A stretch of 64,000 bases of DNA from RYN-230 sp963837515 (GTDB lineage Bacteria > Actinomycetota > Actinomycetes > Streptosporangiales > Streptosporangiaceae), in contig CAWINT010000002.1 of the NCBI GenBank assembly GCA_963837515.1, positions 434,001 through 498,000 of the forward strand, read 5' to 3'. Made by a program: the position numbers and the translations under genes. Under the pieces are notes generated by a model. That model was not told where the DNA came from, ran no database searches, and saw only the letters and a list, made by a program, of their open reading frames with translations. Numbering within the stretch: the stretch's first letter is position 1; each line of letters starts with the position of its first letter. Positions 34,176 through 42,550 of the stretch are shown in pieces.

Positions 34176-34508
34176 CGACCTGCCTCACCGACGGCGCAGC
34201 CGCGCGGCGGCGGCTGACGGACACCCCCTACTTTACGGCCCGGAATAAGGTCCGCGGCCCGGTGAGCAGCAGGCCGGCCGGCGCGGTACCCGCGGCGGGT
34301 AGTCTCGCCGGGCGGATCCGCGAAACGGACGGAACCGGCGGCGATGGTGCGTAACAAAACGGGAACGGGCGTCCCGCGTCATTGACAGCCTTCCGGGCAC
34401 TACATAATTTACGCCTTGTAGGAAGAGGTAAAAGATCCCGTTGCTCCCCTCCACGAGGTCCTCCGGGGCCGGTGGTGTGCTCGCGGCAAACTCCTGGAAG
34501 GACACCAC
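34176..34508. other. Divergent region, ROK regulator / sugar ABC operon
   Basis: 333 bp containing the ABC-operon promoter (34382-34408) and an AT-rich CTACTTTACGG block next to the ROK start. No gene seen. Confidence 0.6.
34382..34408 (+). promoter_or_regulatory. Promoter of the sugar ABC operon
   Basis: A perfect -35 TTGACA (34382-34387) and a -10 CATAAT (34403-34408, spacer 15); TAATTT with a 17-bp spacer is an alternative -10. It is one of the few consensus-like sigma-70 promoters in the window. The ATTTACGCC overlapping the -10 may be the repressor site. Confidence 0.55.
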
Positions 34509-35816
34509 ATGAGACCGACAAGGCTGTCGATCATGGCCGGCGCCGCCATCCTGGCGGCCGTGCCGCTGGCCGCCTGCGGCAGCAGTTCCGGCGGCGGATC
34601 CTCCGCCCACCCGACCCTTACCTACTGGGCCAGCAACCAGGGCACCAGCCTGCAGGACGACCGTCAGGTCCTCGGCCCCCAGATCGCCAAGTTCACCAAG
34701 CAGACCGGCATCAAGGTCAACCTCCAGGTCATCCCCTGGACCACCCTGCTCAGCCAGATCACCGCCGCGGCCGCCTCGGGCAAGGGCCCGGACGTGCTCA
34801 ACATCGGCAACACCTGGTCGGCGTCGCTCCAGGCGACCGGTGCGTTCCTGCCGTTCTCCTCGTCAGTGATGAACACCATCGGCGGGTCCAGCCGGTTCCT
34901 GGCCGGCAGCCTGTCGGCGACCGGGGCGCCGGGCCAGCCGCCCACGGCCGTTCCGCTGTACAGCCTGGCTTACGGCCTGTACTACAACAAGGCGCAGTTC
35001 GCCGCGGCCGGGATAAGCGCACCGCCGGCGACCTGGACGCAGTTCGTCGCCGACGCCAAGAAGCTGACCCGCGGCGGGCACTGGGGACTCACCCTGGAAG
35101 CAGGCCAGATCCCGGAGAACGTTCACCTGGCGTTCGAGCTCAGCCAGCAGCAGGGCGGCTCGTTCTACAACTCGTCCGGCAAGCCGACGTTCAACACGCC
35201 GCAGAACGTGGCCGCGATCAAGCAGATGATCGACTTCATGCAGGCCGACAAGGTGGCCAGCCCGAGCGACGCGCAGTACTCCAAGGGCACCGAGGCGCTG
35301 ACCGACTACGCCAACGGCAAGGCGGCCATGGTGTTCTGGCAGGCGGCCTCGGGATCGCTGGCCAAGCTGGGCATGAACGCGTCGGACATCGGCGTGGCGC
35401 CGCTGCCGCTGCCCTCCCCGGCCCCCCCGGGCGGCAAGAAGATCACCAGCATGGTGGCGGGCATCAACATCGCCATCATGAAGAACTCCCCGAACCTCAC
35501 GGCCGCCGAGAAGTTCGTGAAGTTCATGACCAGCACGCCGGAGCAGGAGACGCTGAACAAGACCTACGGTTCGCTGCCCACCGTCCAGGCCGCCTACAGC
35601 GACCCGGCGTTCAGCACCCCGTCGGTGAAAACGTTCCGGAGCATCCTGACCACCACGGCCGCGCCCATGCCCCCGGTGCCCACCGAGAGCCAGTTCGAGA
35701 CGGCGGTCGGCACGGCCATCATCCACCTGTACGCCAGCGCGGCCACCGGCAAGGCGGTCACCGACAGCATGATCGCCCAGGCGCTCACCCAGGCGCAGCA
35801 GCAGGTCGGAGGCTGA
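34509..35816 (+). CDS. Sugar ABC transporter substrate-binding lipoprotein
   Basis: A 435-residue family 1 solute-binding protein. The signal peptide ends in the lipobox PLAAC at residues 19-23, followed by a Gly/Ser linker. The mature protein begins PTLTYWASNQGTS and has the family features VIPWTTLLSQITAAAASGKGP and PDVLNIGNTWSAS. ATG 34509 has GGAAGGA 6-12 nt upstream. It should capture an oligosaccharide, most likely a beta-glucoside given the adjacent GH1 enzyme. First gene of a three-gene operon. Confidence 0.93.
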   Translation: MRPTRLSIMAGAAILAAVPLAACGSSSGGGSSAHPTLTYWASNQGTSLQDDRQVLGPQIAKFTKQTGIKVNLQVIPWTTLLSQITAAAASGKGPDVLNIGNTWSASLQATGAFLPFSSSVMNTIGGSSRFLAGSLSATGAPGQPPTAVPLYSLAYGLYYNKAQFAAAGISAPPATWTQFVADAKKLTRGGHWGLTLEAGQIPENVHLAFELSQQQGGSFYNSSGKPTFNTPQNVAAIKQMIDFMQADKVASPSDAQYSKGTEALTDYANGKAAMVFWQAASGSLAKLGMNASDIGVAPLPLPSPAPPGGKKITSMVAGINIAIMKNSPNLTAAEKFVKFMTSTPEQETLNKTYGSLPTVQAAYSDPAFSTPSVKTFRSILTTTAAPMPPVPTESQFETAVGTAIIHLYASAATGKAVTDSMIAQALTQAQQQVGG

Positions 35817-35822
35817 CCCTGC

Positions 35823-36788
35823 GTGGTTGACACCCTCCGGGCCGAGCATGGTGTCACCGTCCCCGCGCCGCCACCGCCGAGGATCCGGCGGTGGCGGCGC
35901 GGGTCGCTGCCCTACCTGCTGCTGATCCCGGCCATCATCCTCGAGCTGCTGATCCACCTCATCCCGATGCTGGCCGGGGTGGCCATCAGCTTCCTCCAGC
36001 TCACCGAGTTCTACCTGCGGAACTGGCGGGCAGCGCCGTTCGCCGGACTGTCCAACTACTCCGTCGCCCTGGACTTCTCCTCGGCCACCGGCCAGGCGCT
36101 GCTGCACTCGTTCACCATGACGATCCTGTATACGGTCGTCGTGCTCGCTGTGGCCTGGCTGTTCGGCATGGCCGCCGCGGTCTTCACCCAGCGGGCCTTC
36201 CGGGGCCGGGGCACGGTGCGCACCCTGTTCCTCATCCCGTACGCGCTGCCGGTCTTCGCCTCGGTGATCACCTGGAACTTCATGCTCCAGCGGGACACCG
36301 GCATGCTGAACCAGCTGCTGCTGGACCTGCACCTGGTGCCCGCCCGCCCGTTCTGGCTGATCGGCCAGAACAGCTTCTGGTCGCTGATCATCGTGCAGAT
36401 CTGGCGCACCTGGCCGTTCGCGTTCCTCATCCTCACAGCCGGCCTGCAGGCCATCCCCACCGATCTGTACGAGGCGGCCGCGCTGGACGGCGCCGGGATC
36501 GGTGGCCAGGTGCGGCACGTGACGCTGCCGCTGCTCCGGCCGGTCAACCGGGTGCTGCTGCTGGTGCTGTTCCTCTGGACGTTCAACGACTTCTCGGTGC
36601 CGTTCACGCTGTTCGGCTCGGCCCCGCCGTCCCAGGCCGACATCATCTCCATCCACATCTACGAGAACTCGTTCGCCTCGTGGAACTTCGGCACCGGCTC
36701 GGCCATGTCGGTCCTGCTGCTGCTGTTCCTGCTGCTGGTGACCGTGGTCTACCTGGCGCTCGGGAGACGGGGGGCACGTCATGCGTGA
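35823..36788 (+). CDS. Sugar ABC transporter permease, MalF type
   Basis: A 321-residue permease with six hydrophobic segments after a basic N-terminal tail (PPPPRIRRWRRGSLPYLLLI). The ATPase-docking EAA loop is DLYEAAALDGAGIGGQVRHV. GTG 35823 lies 7 bp after the lipoprotein stop. It pairs with the next gene to form the membrane channel. Confidence 0.93.
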   Translation: MVDTLRAEHGVTVPAPPPPRIRRWRRGSLPYLLLIPAIILELLIHLIPMLAGVAISFLQLTEFYLRNWRAAPFAGLSNYSVALDFSSATGQALLHSFTMTILYTVVVLAVAWLFGMAAAVFTQRAFRGRGTVRTLFLIPYALPVFASVITWNFMLQRDTGMLNQLLLDLHLVPARPFWLIGQNSFWSLIIVQIWRTWPFAFLILTAGLQAIPTDLYEAAALDGAGIGGQVRHVTLPLLRPVNRVLLLVLFLWTFNDFSVPFTLFGSAPPSQADIISIHIYENSFASWNFGTGSAMSVLLLLFLLLVTVVYLALGRRGARHA

Positions 36789-37620
36789 GCCGCGCTGGTT
36801 CCGCTGGGCCCGGGTGGTCGTGCTCACCGTGCTGGCCCTGTTCGCCCTCGCGCCGGTCTACGTCATGCTCACCGCGTCGCTGAAGCCGCTGCCCGACGTG
36901 GAGGGTGCGTTCCGGTGGATTCCCAGCCACCTGACCCTCACGCCGTTCATCGCGATGTGGCAGACCATCCCGCTGCTGACCTACCTGGAAAACAGCCTGA
37001 TCGTGTGCTCGATCGCCGCGGTGGCCTCGGTGCTGGTCGCGCTGCTCGCCTCGTACGCGATCAGCCGCTACCGGTTCCACGGCCGCCAGGTCTTCTCGAT
37101 CACGATCCTGTCCACCCAGATGTTCCCCGGCATCCTGTTCCTGCTGCCGCTGTTCGTGATCTTCGTGAACATCGGCAACGTCACCGGGGTCAACCTGTAC
37201 GGCAGCCGGGCCGGGCTGATCATCACCTATATGACGTTCACGCTGCCGTTCGCCATCTGGATGCTGGCGGCGTACCTGGACACGATCCCGCGCGAGCTGG
37301 ACGAGGCGGCCACCGTGGACGGCACCGGCCCGCTCGGGGCGTTCTTCCGCGTGGTCATCCCGGCCGCCGTCCCCGGCATCGTCGCGGTGTTCATCTACGC
37401 GTTCATGACGGCGTGGAGCGAGATGCTGTTCGCCTCGGTGCTCACCAACGACTCGACCCGGACGCTGGCCGTGGGCCTGCAGGGCTACGCCACCCAGAAC
37501 CAGGTGTACTGGAACCAGATCATGGCCGCCTCGCTGACCGTGAGCGTGCCCATCGTGGTGGGCTTCCTGCTGCTGCAGCGGTTCCTGGTGGCCGGCATGA
37601 CCGCCGGGTCGGTCAAGTGA
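36781..37620 (+). CDS. Sugar ABC transporter permease, MalG type
   Basis: A 279-residue permease overlapping the previous gene by 8 bp. The EAA loop is ELDEAATVDGTGPLGAFFRV and the C-terminus is FLVAGMTAGSVKG-like (ends VAGMTAGSVK), both typical of MalG-type permeases. No ATPase gene follows; the operon ends at a stem-loop. In Streptomyces one shared ATPase (MsiK) drives several such importers, and the same is expected here. Confidence 0.93.
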   Translation: MREPRWFRWARVVVLTVLALFALAPVYVMLTASLKPLPDVEGAFRWIPSHLTLTPFIAMWQTIPLLTYLENSLIVCSIAAVASVLVALLASYAISRYRFHGRQVFSITILSTQMFPGILFLLPLFVIFVNIGNVTGVNLYGSRAGLIITYMTFTLPFAIWMLAAYLDTIPRELDEAATVDGTGPLGAFFRVVIPAAVPGIVAVFIYAFMTAWSEMLFASVLTNDSTRTLAVGLQGYATQNQVYWNQIMAASLTVSVPIVVGFLLLQRFLVAGMTAGSVK

Positions 37621-37636
37621 CCGGCGGCTGCTGACC

Positions 37637-37662
37637 GGCCACCCCCGGCGGTCCCGGTGGCC
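37637..37662 (+). terminator. Stem-loop terminator of the sugar ABC operon
   Basis: GGCCACC and GGTGGCC form a 7-bp stem, 17 bp after the last permease stop. Confidence 0.4.
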
Positions 37663-37707
37663 TCCCGGTCTATGTCGCGTTACGATACGACTAGGTCGCC
37701 AGCCGGG

Positions 37708-37738
37708 GCCCGGTTCCCGTCTTCGGCGGGAACCGGGC
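37708..37738 (+). promoter_or_regulatory. Stable hairpin with a cUUCGg loop in the leader of the EF-Tu-like gene
   Basis: A 12-bp stem (GCCCGGTTCCCG with CGGGAACCGGGC) closed by a loop containing CTTCGG, the extra-stable UUCG tetraloop. It lies 46 bp before the ATG at 37785 and about 20 bp after a possible -10 TACGAT (37681). It could be an attenuator or an mRNA-stabilising element. Confidence 0.55.
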
Positions 37739-37784
37739 TGACCCGCCGGGAACAGCCACGGATCCCGGAAGGGACGTGAGCATC

Positions 37785-38096
37785 ATGAAGCGATACAAGT
37801 GCCAGGCCCTGGTCGTCCCGGTCCGCCAGCCCGATGGTGCCCGCGTCACGGTGCTGACCGGTTCCTCCTGCCGGATGGTCCTCCGGGCGCACCACCCGGG
37901 CGAAGCGGACAGTCGGCTGTTCAGCGCCCTCCTCAGCGATGGCGGGGACAGCATCCCCGGGGACCGGCACCTGTTCCTGACGGTGACGGTGGTGGGCGAT
38001 GACGCGGCCGAGTACCTGAGCCCGGGCTGCGACTTCACGCTGTGGCGCGGCGCGGACATCGGCCACGGCGTCGTGACGCGCCGCGTTTTCGTCTGA
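37785..38096 (+). CDS. Small protein resembling the EF-Tu C-terminal beta-barrel
   Basis: A 103-residue cytosolic protein rich in beta-strands (KCQALVVPVRQPDGARVTVL, HLFLTVTVVGDDAAEYLSPG, FTLWRGADIGHGVVTRRVFV). The last segment matches the pattern of the end of EF-Tu domain III, where strands end in a turn and a Gly-x-Gly-x-Val. No GTPase domain is present, so it cannot be an elongation factor. ATG 37785 is preferred (GGAAGGG 11 nt upstream); GTG 37776 is too close to that site. It is monocistronic, with a hairpin before and a terminator after. Role unknown; translation- or tRNA-binding related is only a guess. Confidence 0.65.
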   Translation: MKRYKCQALVVPVRQPDGARVTVLTGSSCRMVLRAHHPGEADSRLFSALLSDGGDSIPGDRHLFLTVTVVGDDAAEYLSPGCDFTLWRGADIGHGVVTRRVFV

Positions 38097-38108
38097 GCGG
38101 TGGCCATC

Positions 38109-38140
38109 CCTCACCCTGCCACCACCCGGGGAGGGTGAGG
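38109..38140 (+). terminator. Stem-loop terminator
   Basis: CCTCACCCT and AGGGTGAGG form a perfect 9-bp stem with a 14-nt loop, 12 bp after the EF-Tu-like gene. Confidence 0.55.
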
Positions 38141-38187
38141 AACCCGCGCCGCCCGCGTGTCATGGTCGGGATCAGAGGGAGGGCGCC

Positions 38188-39636
38188 GTGACAGATCTGC
38201 AGGCGGCCCCGGTGCGCGGCGGGGTGCTGGAACCGGATCTGGGACGGCGGCCGACGGCCGACCGGGCCGCCCGGGGGAAAGCCGCCCGCGCCGCCGTGCC
38301 GCGGGAAAGCCAGGAGACGTTCGATCCAGGGCCCGGCCGGGCCGACCCGGTGGCGCTGCTGGAGCGGCAGGCTCGGTCGCGGGTGCCGGAACTGGTGCCG
38401 ATCCGCTACGGCCGGATGCTGGTCTCGCCCTTCGCCTACTTCCGCGGGGCCGCCCTGCCGATGGCCAGCGACCTCGCGGCCACCCCGTGCACCGGGCTGA
38501 TCGTGCAGGCCTGCGGGGACGCGCACCTGTCCAACTTCGGCATCTTCGCCTCCCCGGAGCGGAAGTTCCTGTTCGACGTCAACGACTTCGACGAGACGCT
38601 CCCGGCGCCGTGGGAATGGGACGTCAAGCGGCTGGCGGCCAGCCTGGAGGTGGCGGCCCGGGGCAACGGGTTCTCCCGCAGGCAGCGCACGAAGATCGTC
38701 ACCAGCTGCGTGGCGTACTACCGCCAGGCCATCCGCACGTTCGCCCGGATGACCGACCTCGACGTGTGGTACGCCCGGGTGGATCTCGACCTGGTCGAGC
38801 AGATGTTCCTGCCCCGGATGGCCGCGGGCAGCCGCCGGGTGCTGCACAAGAACCTGGCCAAGGCTAGGACCCGGGACAGCATGCAGGCCTTCGCCAAGCT
38901 CTGCGGGGTGGTGGACGGGCGGACCAGGATCGTCGCCGACCCGCCGCTGGTCGTGCCGGTTTCGCACCTGAGCGCGGCCGAGCGCGACCGGCTGGGCCTG
39001 GAAGAGCAGGTGGACGATCTCCTCGCGCAATACCGCCGCACCCTCAACGGCGCGCACCGGGTGCTGTTCCAGCGCTACGAACTCGCCGACATGGCGCGCA
39101 AAGTCGTGGGCGTGGGCAGCGTCGGCACCCAGTGCTGGATCTTCCTGTTCACCGCCCGGGACGGGGTGGATCCGCTGCTGCTCCAGGTGAAGGAGGCGCA
39201 GCCGTCGGTACTGGCCGAGTTCGCCGGGCCCAGCCGGTACGACAATCAGGGCCAGCGGGTGGTCGAGGGCCAGTGGCTGATCCAGCCGGTGAGCGACATC
39301 TTCCTCGGTTGGCAGCGCACGGCACCGGCCCGGGACGGGACGAGGCACGATTTCTACGTCCGGCAGCTGCGGGACTGGAAATACTCCCTGGACGTCAACG
39401 CCATGCAGCCGCCGGGCATGCTCATCTACGGCGAGCTGTGCGCCTGGACGCTGGCCCGTTCGCACGCCCGCACCGGCGACTCCGTCGCCATCGCCGCCTA
39501 CCTCGGCGGTTCCGGCGTGTTCGACCAGGCCGTCGCCCGGTTCGCGGCCGCCTACGCGGATCAGAATGAACGGGATCACGCGGCCCTGGCGCATGCGGCC
39601 GCCACCGGGCGGATCATCGCGCACCGCGGGCTGTGA
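38188..39636 (+). CDS. DUF2252 family protein
   Basis: A 482-residue cytosolic protein of the DUF2252 family, widespread in actinobacteria and distantly kinase-like. Key lines are IRYGRMLVSPFAYFRGAAL, VQACGDAHLSNFGIFASPE (about 108-124, comparable to a catalytic HxxN loop) and LFDVNDFDETLPAPWEWDVK (comparable to the metal-binding Asp loop). The C-terminal half has RDWKYSLDVNAMQPPG. It may phosphorylate a small molecule or protein, but no substrate is established to my knowledge. The stop codon is the first triplet of a 15-bp tandem repeat that runs on downstream. Single gene between terminators. Confidence 0.9.
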   Translation: MTDLQAAPVRGGVLEPDLGRRPTADRAARGKAARAAVPRESQETFDPGPGRADPVALLERQARSRVPELVPIRYGRMLVSPFAYFRGAALPMASDLAATPCTGLIVQACGDAHLSNFGIFASPERKFLFDVNDFDETLPAPWEWDVKRLAASLEVAARGNGFSRRQRTKIVTSCVAYYRQAIRTFARMTDLDVWYARVDLDLVEQMFLPRMAAGSRRVLHKNLAKARTRDSMQAFAKLCGVVDGRTRIVADPPLVVPVSHLSAAERDRLGLEEQVDDLLAQYRRTLNGAHRVLFQRYELADMARKVVGVGSVGTQCWIFLFTARDGVDPLLLQVKEAQPSVLAEFAGPSRYDNQGQRVVEGQWLIQPVSDIFLGWQRTAPARDGTRHDFYVRQLRDWKYSLDVNAMQPPGMLIYGELCAWTLARSHARTGDSVAIAAYLGGSGVFDQAVARFAAAYADQNERDHAALAHAAATGRIIAHRGL

Positions 39637-39704
39637 CCGGCGTCGTGGTGACCGGCGTGGTGGTGACCGGCGTGGTGGTGACCGGCGTGGTGGTGACCGG
39701 CGTG
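39634..39704 (+). repeat. 15-bp tandem repeat carrying the DUF2252 stop codon
   Basis: TGACCGGCGTGGTGG repeated about 4.7 times from 39634. Because 15 is a multiple of three, each unit begins with TGA in the same frame, giving five in-frame stops in a row. Confidence 0.85.
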
Positions 39705-40163
39705 ACGAGGTGACGACCGTCGCGCCGGAGTGAACCGATCCGGCCCCCGTCCCGTGGAAGCAGGTGAGCGGCGACGGCCGGCGGCTGAAGTGCGCCCCGG
39801 CCCGCGCGCCCGCCCGCGGAGTGCGCGGCCGTCTGTGGCACCGCGCCGCCCGCTCCTGCCTATTCCCATTCCCGGCTGCCTTGCGCTAATCTCGGCATGC
39901 GTACCCGGGCGCGCCACGGCCATTTCTTACGAGGTTCTTACGGTCATTAAAATATCCTTGACTACCTCTCTGGATAGGCCCATCATCTGCGTTCTCACCT
40001 GTGAAAACTCTCTTAGTCGGCCGCTCTGTGCGGACCGCGGCCGACGCCGACCACAAGCTCAAGAAGCTCTGTCCGGGAAAATCTCGGTTTCTATGACGGG
40101 GCCGCTTTGGGGGACTAATGTGATCGGCCGGGAGCGATACCCAAGAAAAAAGGGAACGGTGTC
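39705..40163. other. Intergenic region upstream of the secreted Thr/Ala-rich protein
   Basis: About 460 bp, AT-rich from 39880 onward. It has TTCTTACGAGG/TTCTTACGG direct repeats near 39926-39948 and a possible -35 TTGACT at 39957. No convincing gene; a long plus-strand frame there has no family features. Confidence 0.5.
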
Positions 40164-41975
40164 GTGTCGTACAGGAATAAAGTCTTCAACCATGATCGCG
40201 AGCCACGGTCGCGGGCCCGCCTGCTTGCGGGTGCCGGGGCCGTGGCCGTGGTGGCCGGGGTTGGCGTGGCGATGCTGATACCGAACGTCGGCAGCGTGTT
40301 CGGCGCCAGCAACGCCGCCAACGCGCTGGGTGCGTGCGCCACACCGTCCGCGACCACCACCGCCGCTGGGACCGCGGCCGGTGCGACCGCGGCCGCCGGG
40401 ACCACGGCCGCCACCACCGCCGCGTCGGCCAGTCCGTCCGCGGTGGCACCCACGCCCACCGGGACGGTGGCCGCGCCCACCGCGACCGCGCCGGCCAGCA
40501 CGGCCGCGGCCACGACCGCGCCCAGCACCGCCGCGGCCACGACCGCGCCCAGCACCGCCGCGGCCACGACCGCGCCCAGCACCGCCGCGGCCACGACCGC
40601 GGCGACCCCGTGCGCCAGCACATCGGCCACGGCCACCGCGACGGCCCCCGCCGCAGCGGCCAACGTGTCCTGCGACATCGTCGTGCCGGCCAACCCGCTG
40701 AGCGCGCAAGGCCTGGCCACCCCGTACCAGCTGACAGGGCCCAACGGGATGACTGCGCAGGCGTCGGGCTGCACCATGGCCAACTCCGGCAACCTGGGCG
40801 CCTTCGTGCAGGCCACCATCCTCGACCCGGCCACCGGCAAACTGTCGGTGTACGAGCCGCTGGTGATCACCCAGGGCACCCAGCCGGCCGCCGCGCCCAC
40901 GGTGCCGACGCTGCCCGCGAACGCCGTGGTCACCATCGACTTCGGGTTCAACGGGACCAACCTCACCCTGGTCGGGGCCACCGGCACCACGCTCGCCCAG
41001 GGACGCTGCGTCAACGGGCTCAATGGCTCGATCTTCGGTCAGGTCTCGTTCTGCAACGGCACCGGCTTCTTCCAGGCCGCGCGGCGGGCCCAGGCGGCTG
41101 GCCTGCTGGCCGTCCCGGCCGCCGGCACCTCGGCCAAGACCGGGCAGCCCTGCCCGACGACGCGCAACTTCAACATGATCGACCAGGACCAGAGCGACAA
41201 CGTCACCACCCAGTACCTGCTCACCGCGAACGGCCAGACCGCGCAGTTCAGCGCGGCCAACCAGGGCAACCTGGCCGGCGCCACGACGATCAACAACGGT
41301 AGTGACAACGCGCTGCTGGACGCCTTCCTGGACCCGACCCTCGGCTGCACCCCGTTCACCGCGCCCGACCTGACCATGGGCGGGACCGCGAGCACCTCGC
41401 AGGCGCTGGACGAGCTGTCCGCGGCCAAGAACCAGGCCGCGCCGGTCGCCCTGGTGCCGGAGAACGACGAGATGGTCCTGGTCAACAACGCGTTCAACGT
41501 GCAGAAGACCAACCTGTACCGGTCGAACGTCGGCCAGGCCCCGATCTCGGCGGCGAACCAGGCCACCGACAGCCCGGCCAACTACTGCCAGAACATGGTG
41601 AACGTGCAGACCGCGTTCCTGGCCAACAACCAGGCGCTGCTGGCCACCGGGACCTCCCCGGTGCCGACGGTGGGGAACAACCTGTTCACCTTCCTGGCCA
41701 ACCGGCTGAACATGTCCTTCACCAACCTCAACTGCCAGAACTTCGGGCTCACCAACCCGGTCACGGTCACCCTGGACGGGAACGGAGTGGCCACCGCGGC
41801 CACGTTCAACACGGCTCCGCAGAAGGCCGCGGCCGCCGCGGGTGCGGCCGCGGGTCGTGGCGCCACCGCCCGCCGTGGCCGGGCGGGCGGCGTCCCCGGT
41901 ACGCGGATGCAGCCGGTCCAGCACCGGATCGGCCGCGGGGGACATCACGGGCTGATGGATCCCTCGGGGATGTGA
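40164..41975 (+). CDS. Secreted Thr/Ala-rich protein with a large Cys-containing domain
   Basis: A 603-residue exported protein. A basic start and the helix LLAGAGAVAVVAGVGVAML form a signal peptide or anchor. Residues ~55-160 are Thr/Ala/Ser/Pro-rich and mucin-like, with a 9-residue unit (STAAATTAP) repeated four times. A globular part from about 170 has SCDIVVPANPLSAQGLATPY, FVQATILDPATGKLSVYEPL, FNMIDQDQSDNVTTQYLLTA, NGSDNALLDAFLDPTLGCTP and several cysteines that could form disulfides. The C-terminus is basic (GRGATARRGRAGG). There is no LPxTG sorting signal. I do not recognise a named bacterial family. The globular part recalls secreted hypothetical proteins of filamentous fungi, from memory only. 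GTG 40164 is the start. Function unknown. Confidence 0.8.
   Translation: MSYRNKVFNHDREPRSRARLLAGAGAVAVVAGVGVAMLIPNVGSVFGASNAANALGACATPSATTTAAGTAAGATAAAGTTAATTAASASPSAVAPTPTGTVAAPTATAPASTAAATTAPSTAAATTAPSTAAATTAPSTAAATTAATPCASTSATATATAPAAAANVSCDIVVPANPLSAQGLATPYQLTGPNGMTAQASGCTMANSGNLGAFVQATILDPATGKLSVYEPLVITQGTQPAAAPTVPTLPANAVVTIDFGFNGTNLTLVGATGTTLAQGRCVNGLNGSIFGQVSFCNGTGFFQAARRAQAAGLLAVPAAGTSAKTGQPCPTTRNFNMIDQDQSDNVTTQYLLTANGQTAQFSAANQGNLAGATTINNGSDNALLDAFLDPTLGCTPFTAPDLTMGGTASTSQALDELSAAKNQAAPVALVPENDEMVLVNNAFNVQKTNLYRSNVGQAPISAANQATDSPANYCQNMVNVQTAFLANNQALLATGTSPVPTVGNNLFTFLANRLNMSFTNLNCQNFGLTNPVTVTLDGNGVATAATFNTAPQKAAAAAGAAAGRGATARRGRAGGVPGTRMQPVQHRIGRGGHHGLMDPSGM
40497..40604 (+). repeat. 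27-bp tandem repeat in the secreted protein gene
   Basis: Four copies of a unit starting AGCACCGCCGCGGCC, each coding STAAATTAP. In frame, so copy-number change alters only the length of the mucin-like region. Confidence 0.85.
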
Positions 41976-42010
41976 CGGACGGTACGACTGGCCTGCGTAG
42001 GCCATGAGGA

Positions 42011-42043
42011 GCGGTGGCCCCGGGTCGGACCCGGGGCCACCGC
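42011..42043 (+). terminator. Strong stem-loop terminator
   Basis: A perfect 15-bp stem (GCGGTGGCCCCGGGT with its complement) and a 3-nt loop, 35 bp after the secreted protein stop. The most stable hairpin seen in the window. Confidence 0.7.
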
Positions 42044-42049
42044 GCCCGC

Positions 42050-42169
42050 ATGTCGGGCTTCGCCGCAGCCGACGAGGAGAGGAACGCCGTGGACCAGCAG
42101 CCGGCCACCAGCACGCTGGGCCCGTCCAGCCCGCCGGGGCCGCGCCAGGCCGCGGATAGCGCGAAGTGA
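42050..42169 (+). CDS. Possible 26-39 residue peptide
   Basis: A short open frame after the terminator. ATG 42050 would give 39 residues. GTG 42089, preceded by GAGGAGAGGAACGCC, would give MDQQPATSTLGPSSPPGPRQ and six more residues. The ribosome site is good but there is no family or conservation evidence. Low confidence. Confidence 0.22.
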   Translation: MSGFAAADEERNAVDQQPATSTLGPSSPPGPRQAADSAK

Positions 42170-42241
42170 CCCGCGCCATGCGAGCGGCCGTGGTAGGCAC
42201 GAAGACTGTCCGTGGGCGGGACCGGGGCGGAGGAGGTTGAC

Positions 42242-42550
42242 ATGCGCGAGAAGTACTGGACGGGGGTCAGGCCGCAGAGCAACCGGATCCTGCTGATCCT
42301 GCTGCCCCTGGTCATCACGATGGCGGTGGGGCTGATCGTGGGCATCCGGCTGGCGGGGCACGGTGGTGCCGCGCTCCGGCTGACCTCACGGGGGTCCGGT
42401 GCGCCCACGCCCACCGCCCAGCACAGCGGCCACCAGACCGGCCCGGCGGTGCGGCCCACCGCAGCGGCGCCCGCGGCCAGCCCGGGTGTCTCAAGCCCGG
42501 GTGCCGCCAGTCCAGGCGCCCCCGGCCCAGGCGGTAGCCCCAGCCCGTAG
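42242..42550 (+). CDS. Small single-pass membrane protein with Pro/Ser-rich tail
   Basis: A 102-residue protein. A short basic cytosolic start (MREKYWTGVRPQSNR) precedes one transmembrane helix (ILLILLPLVITMAVGLIVGI) and a disordered outer tail of PTA, ASPG and SSPG units ending GGSPSP. ATG 42242 has an excellent GGAGGAGG ribosome site. No enzymatic motif. It may be a cell-surface linker or an anchor for the neighbouring exported proteins, but that is a guess. Confidence 0.65.
   Translation: MREKYWTGVRPQSNRILLILLPLVITMAVGLIVGIRLAGHGGAALRLTSRGSGAPTPTAQHSGHQTGPAVRPTAAAPAASPGVSSPGAASPGAPGPGGSPSP

Noticed and set aside
34863..36827. Long minus-strand frame opposite the sugar ABC genes
   Set aside because: Low-complexity Arg/Gln/Gly/His composition typical of antisense readings in high-GC DNA; the plus strand carries clear ABC genes.
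37621..37784. tRNA-like folding in the hairpin-rich gap
   Set aside because: Stems do not form a cloverleaf and there is no T-loop consensus; explained as terminator plus leader hairpin.
39730..40278. 182-residue plus-strand frame before the secreted protein
   Set aside because: No start signal or recognisable motif, and it overlaps the start of the secreted protein gene.
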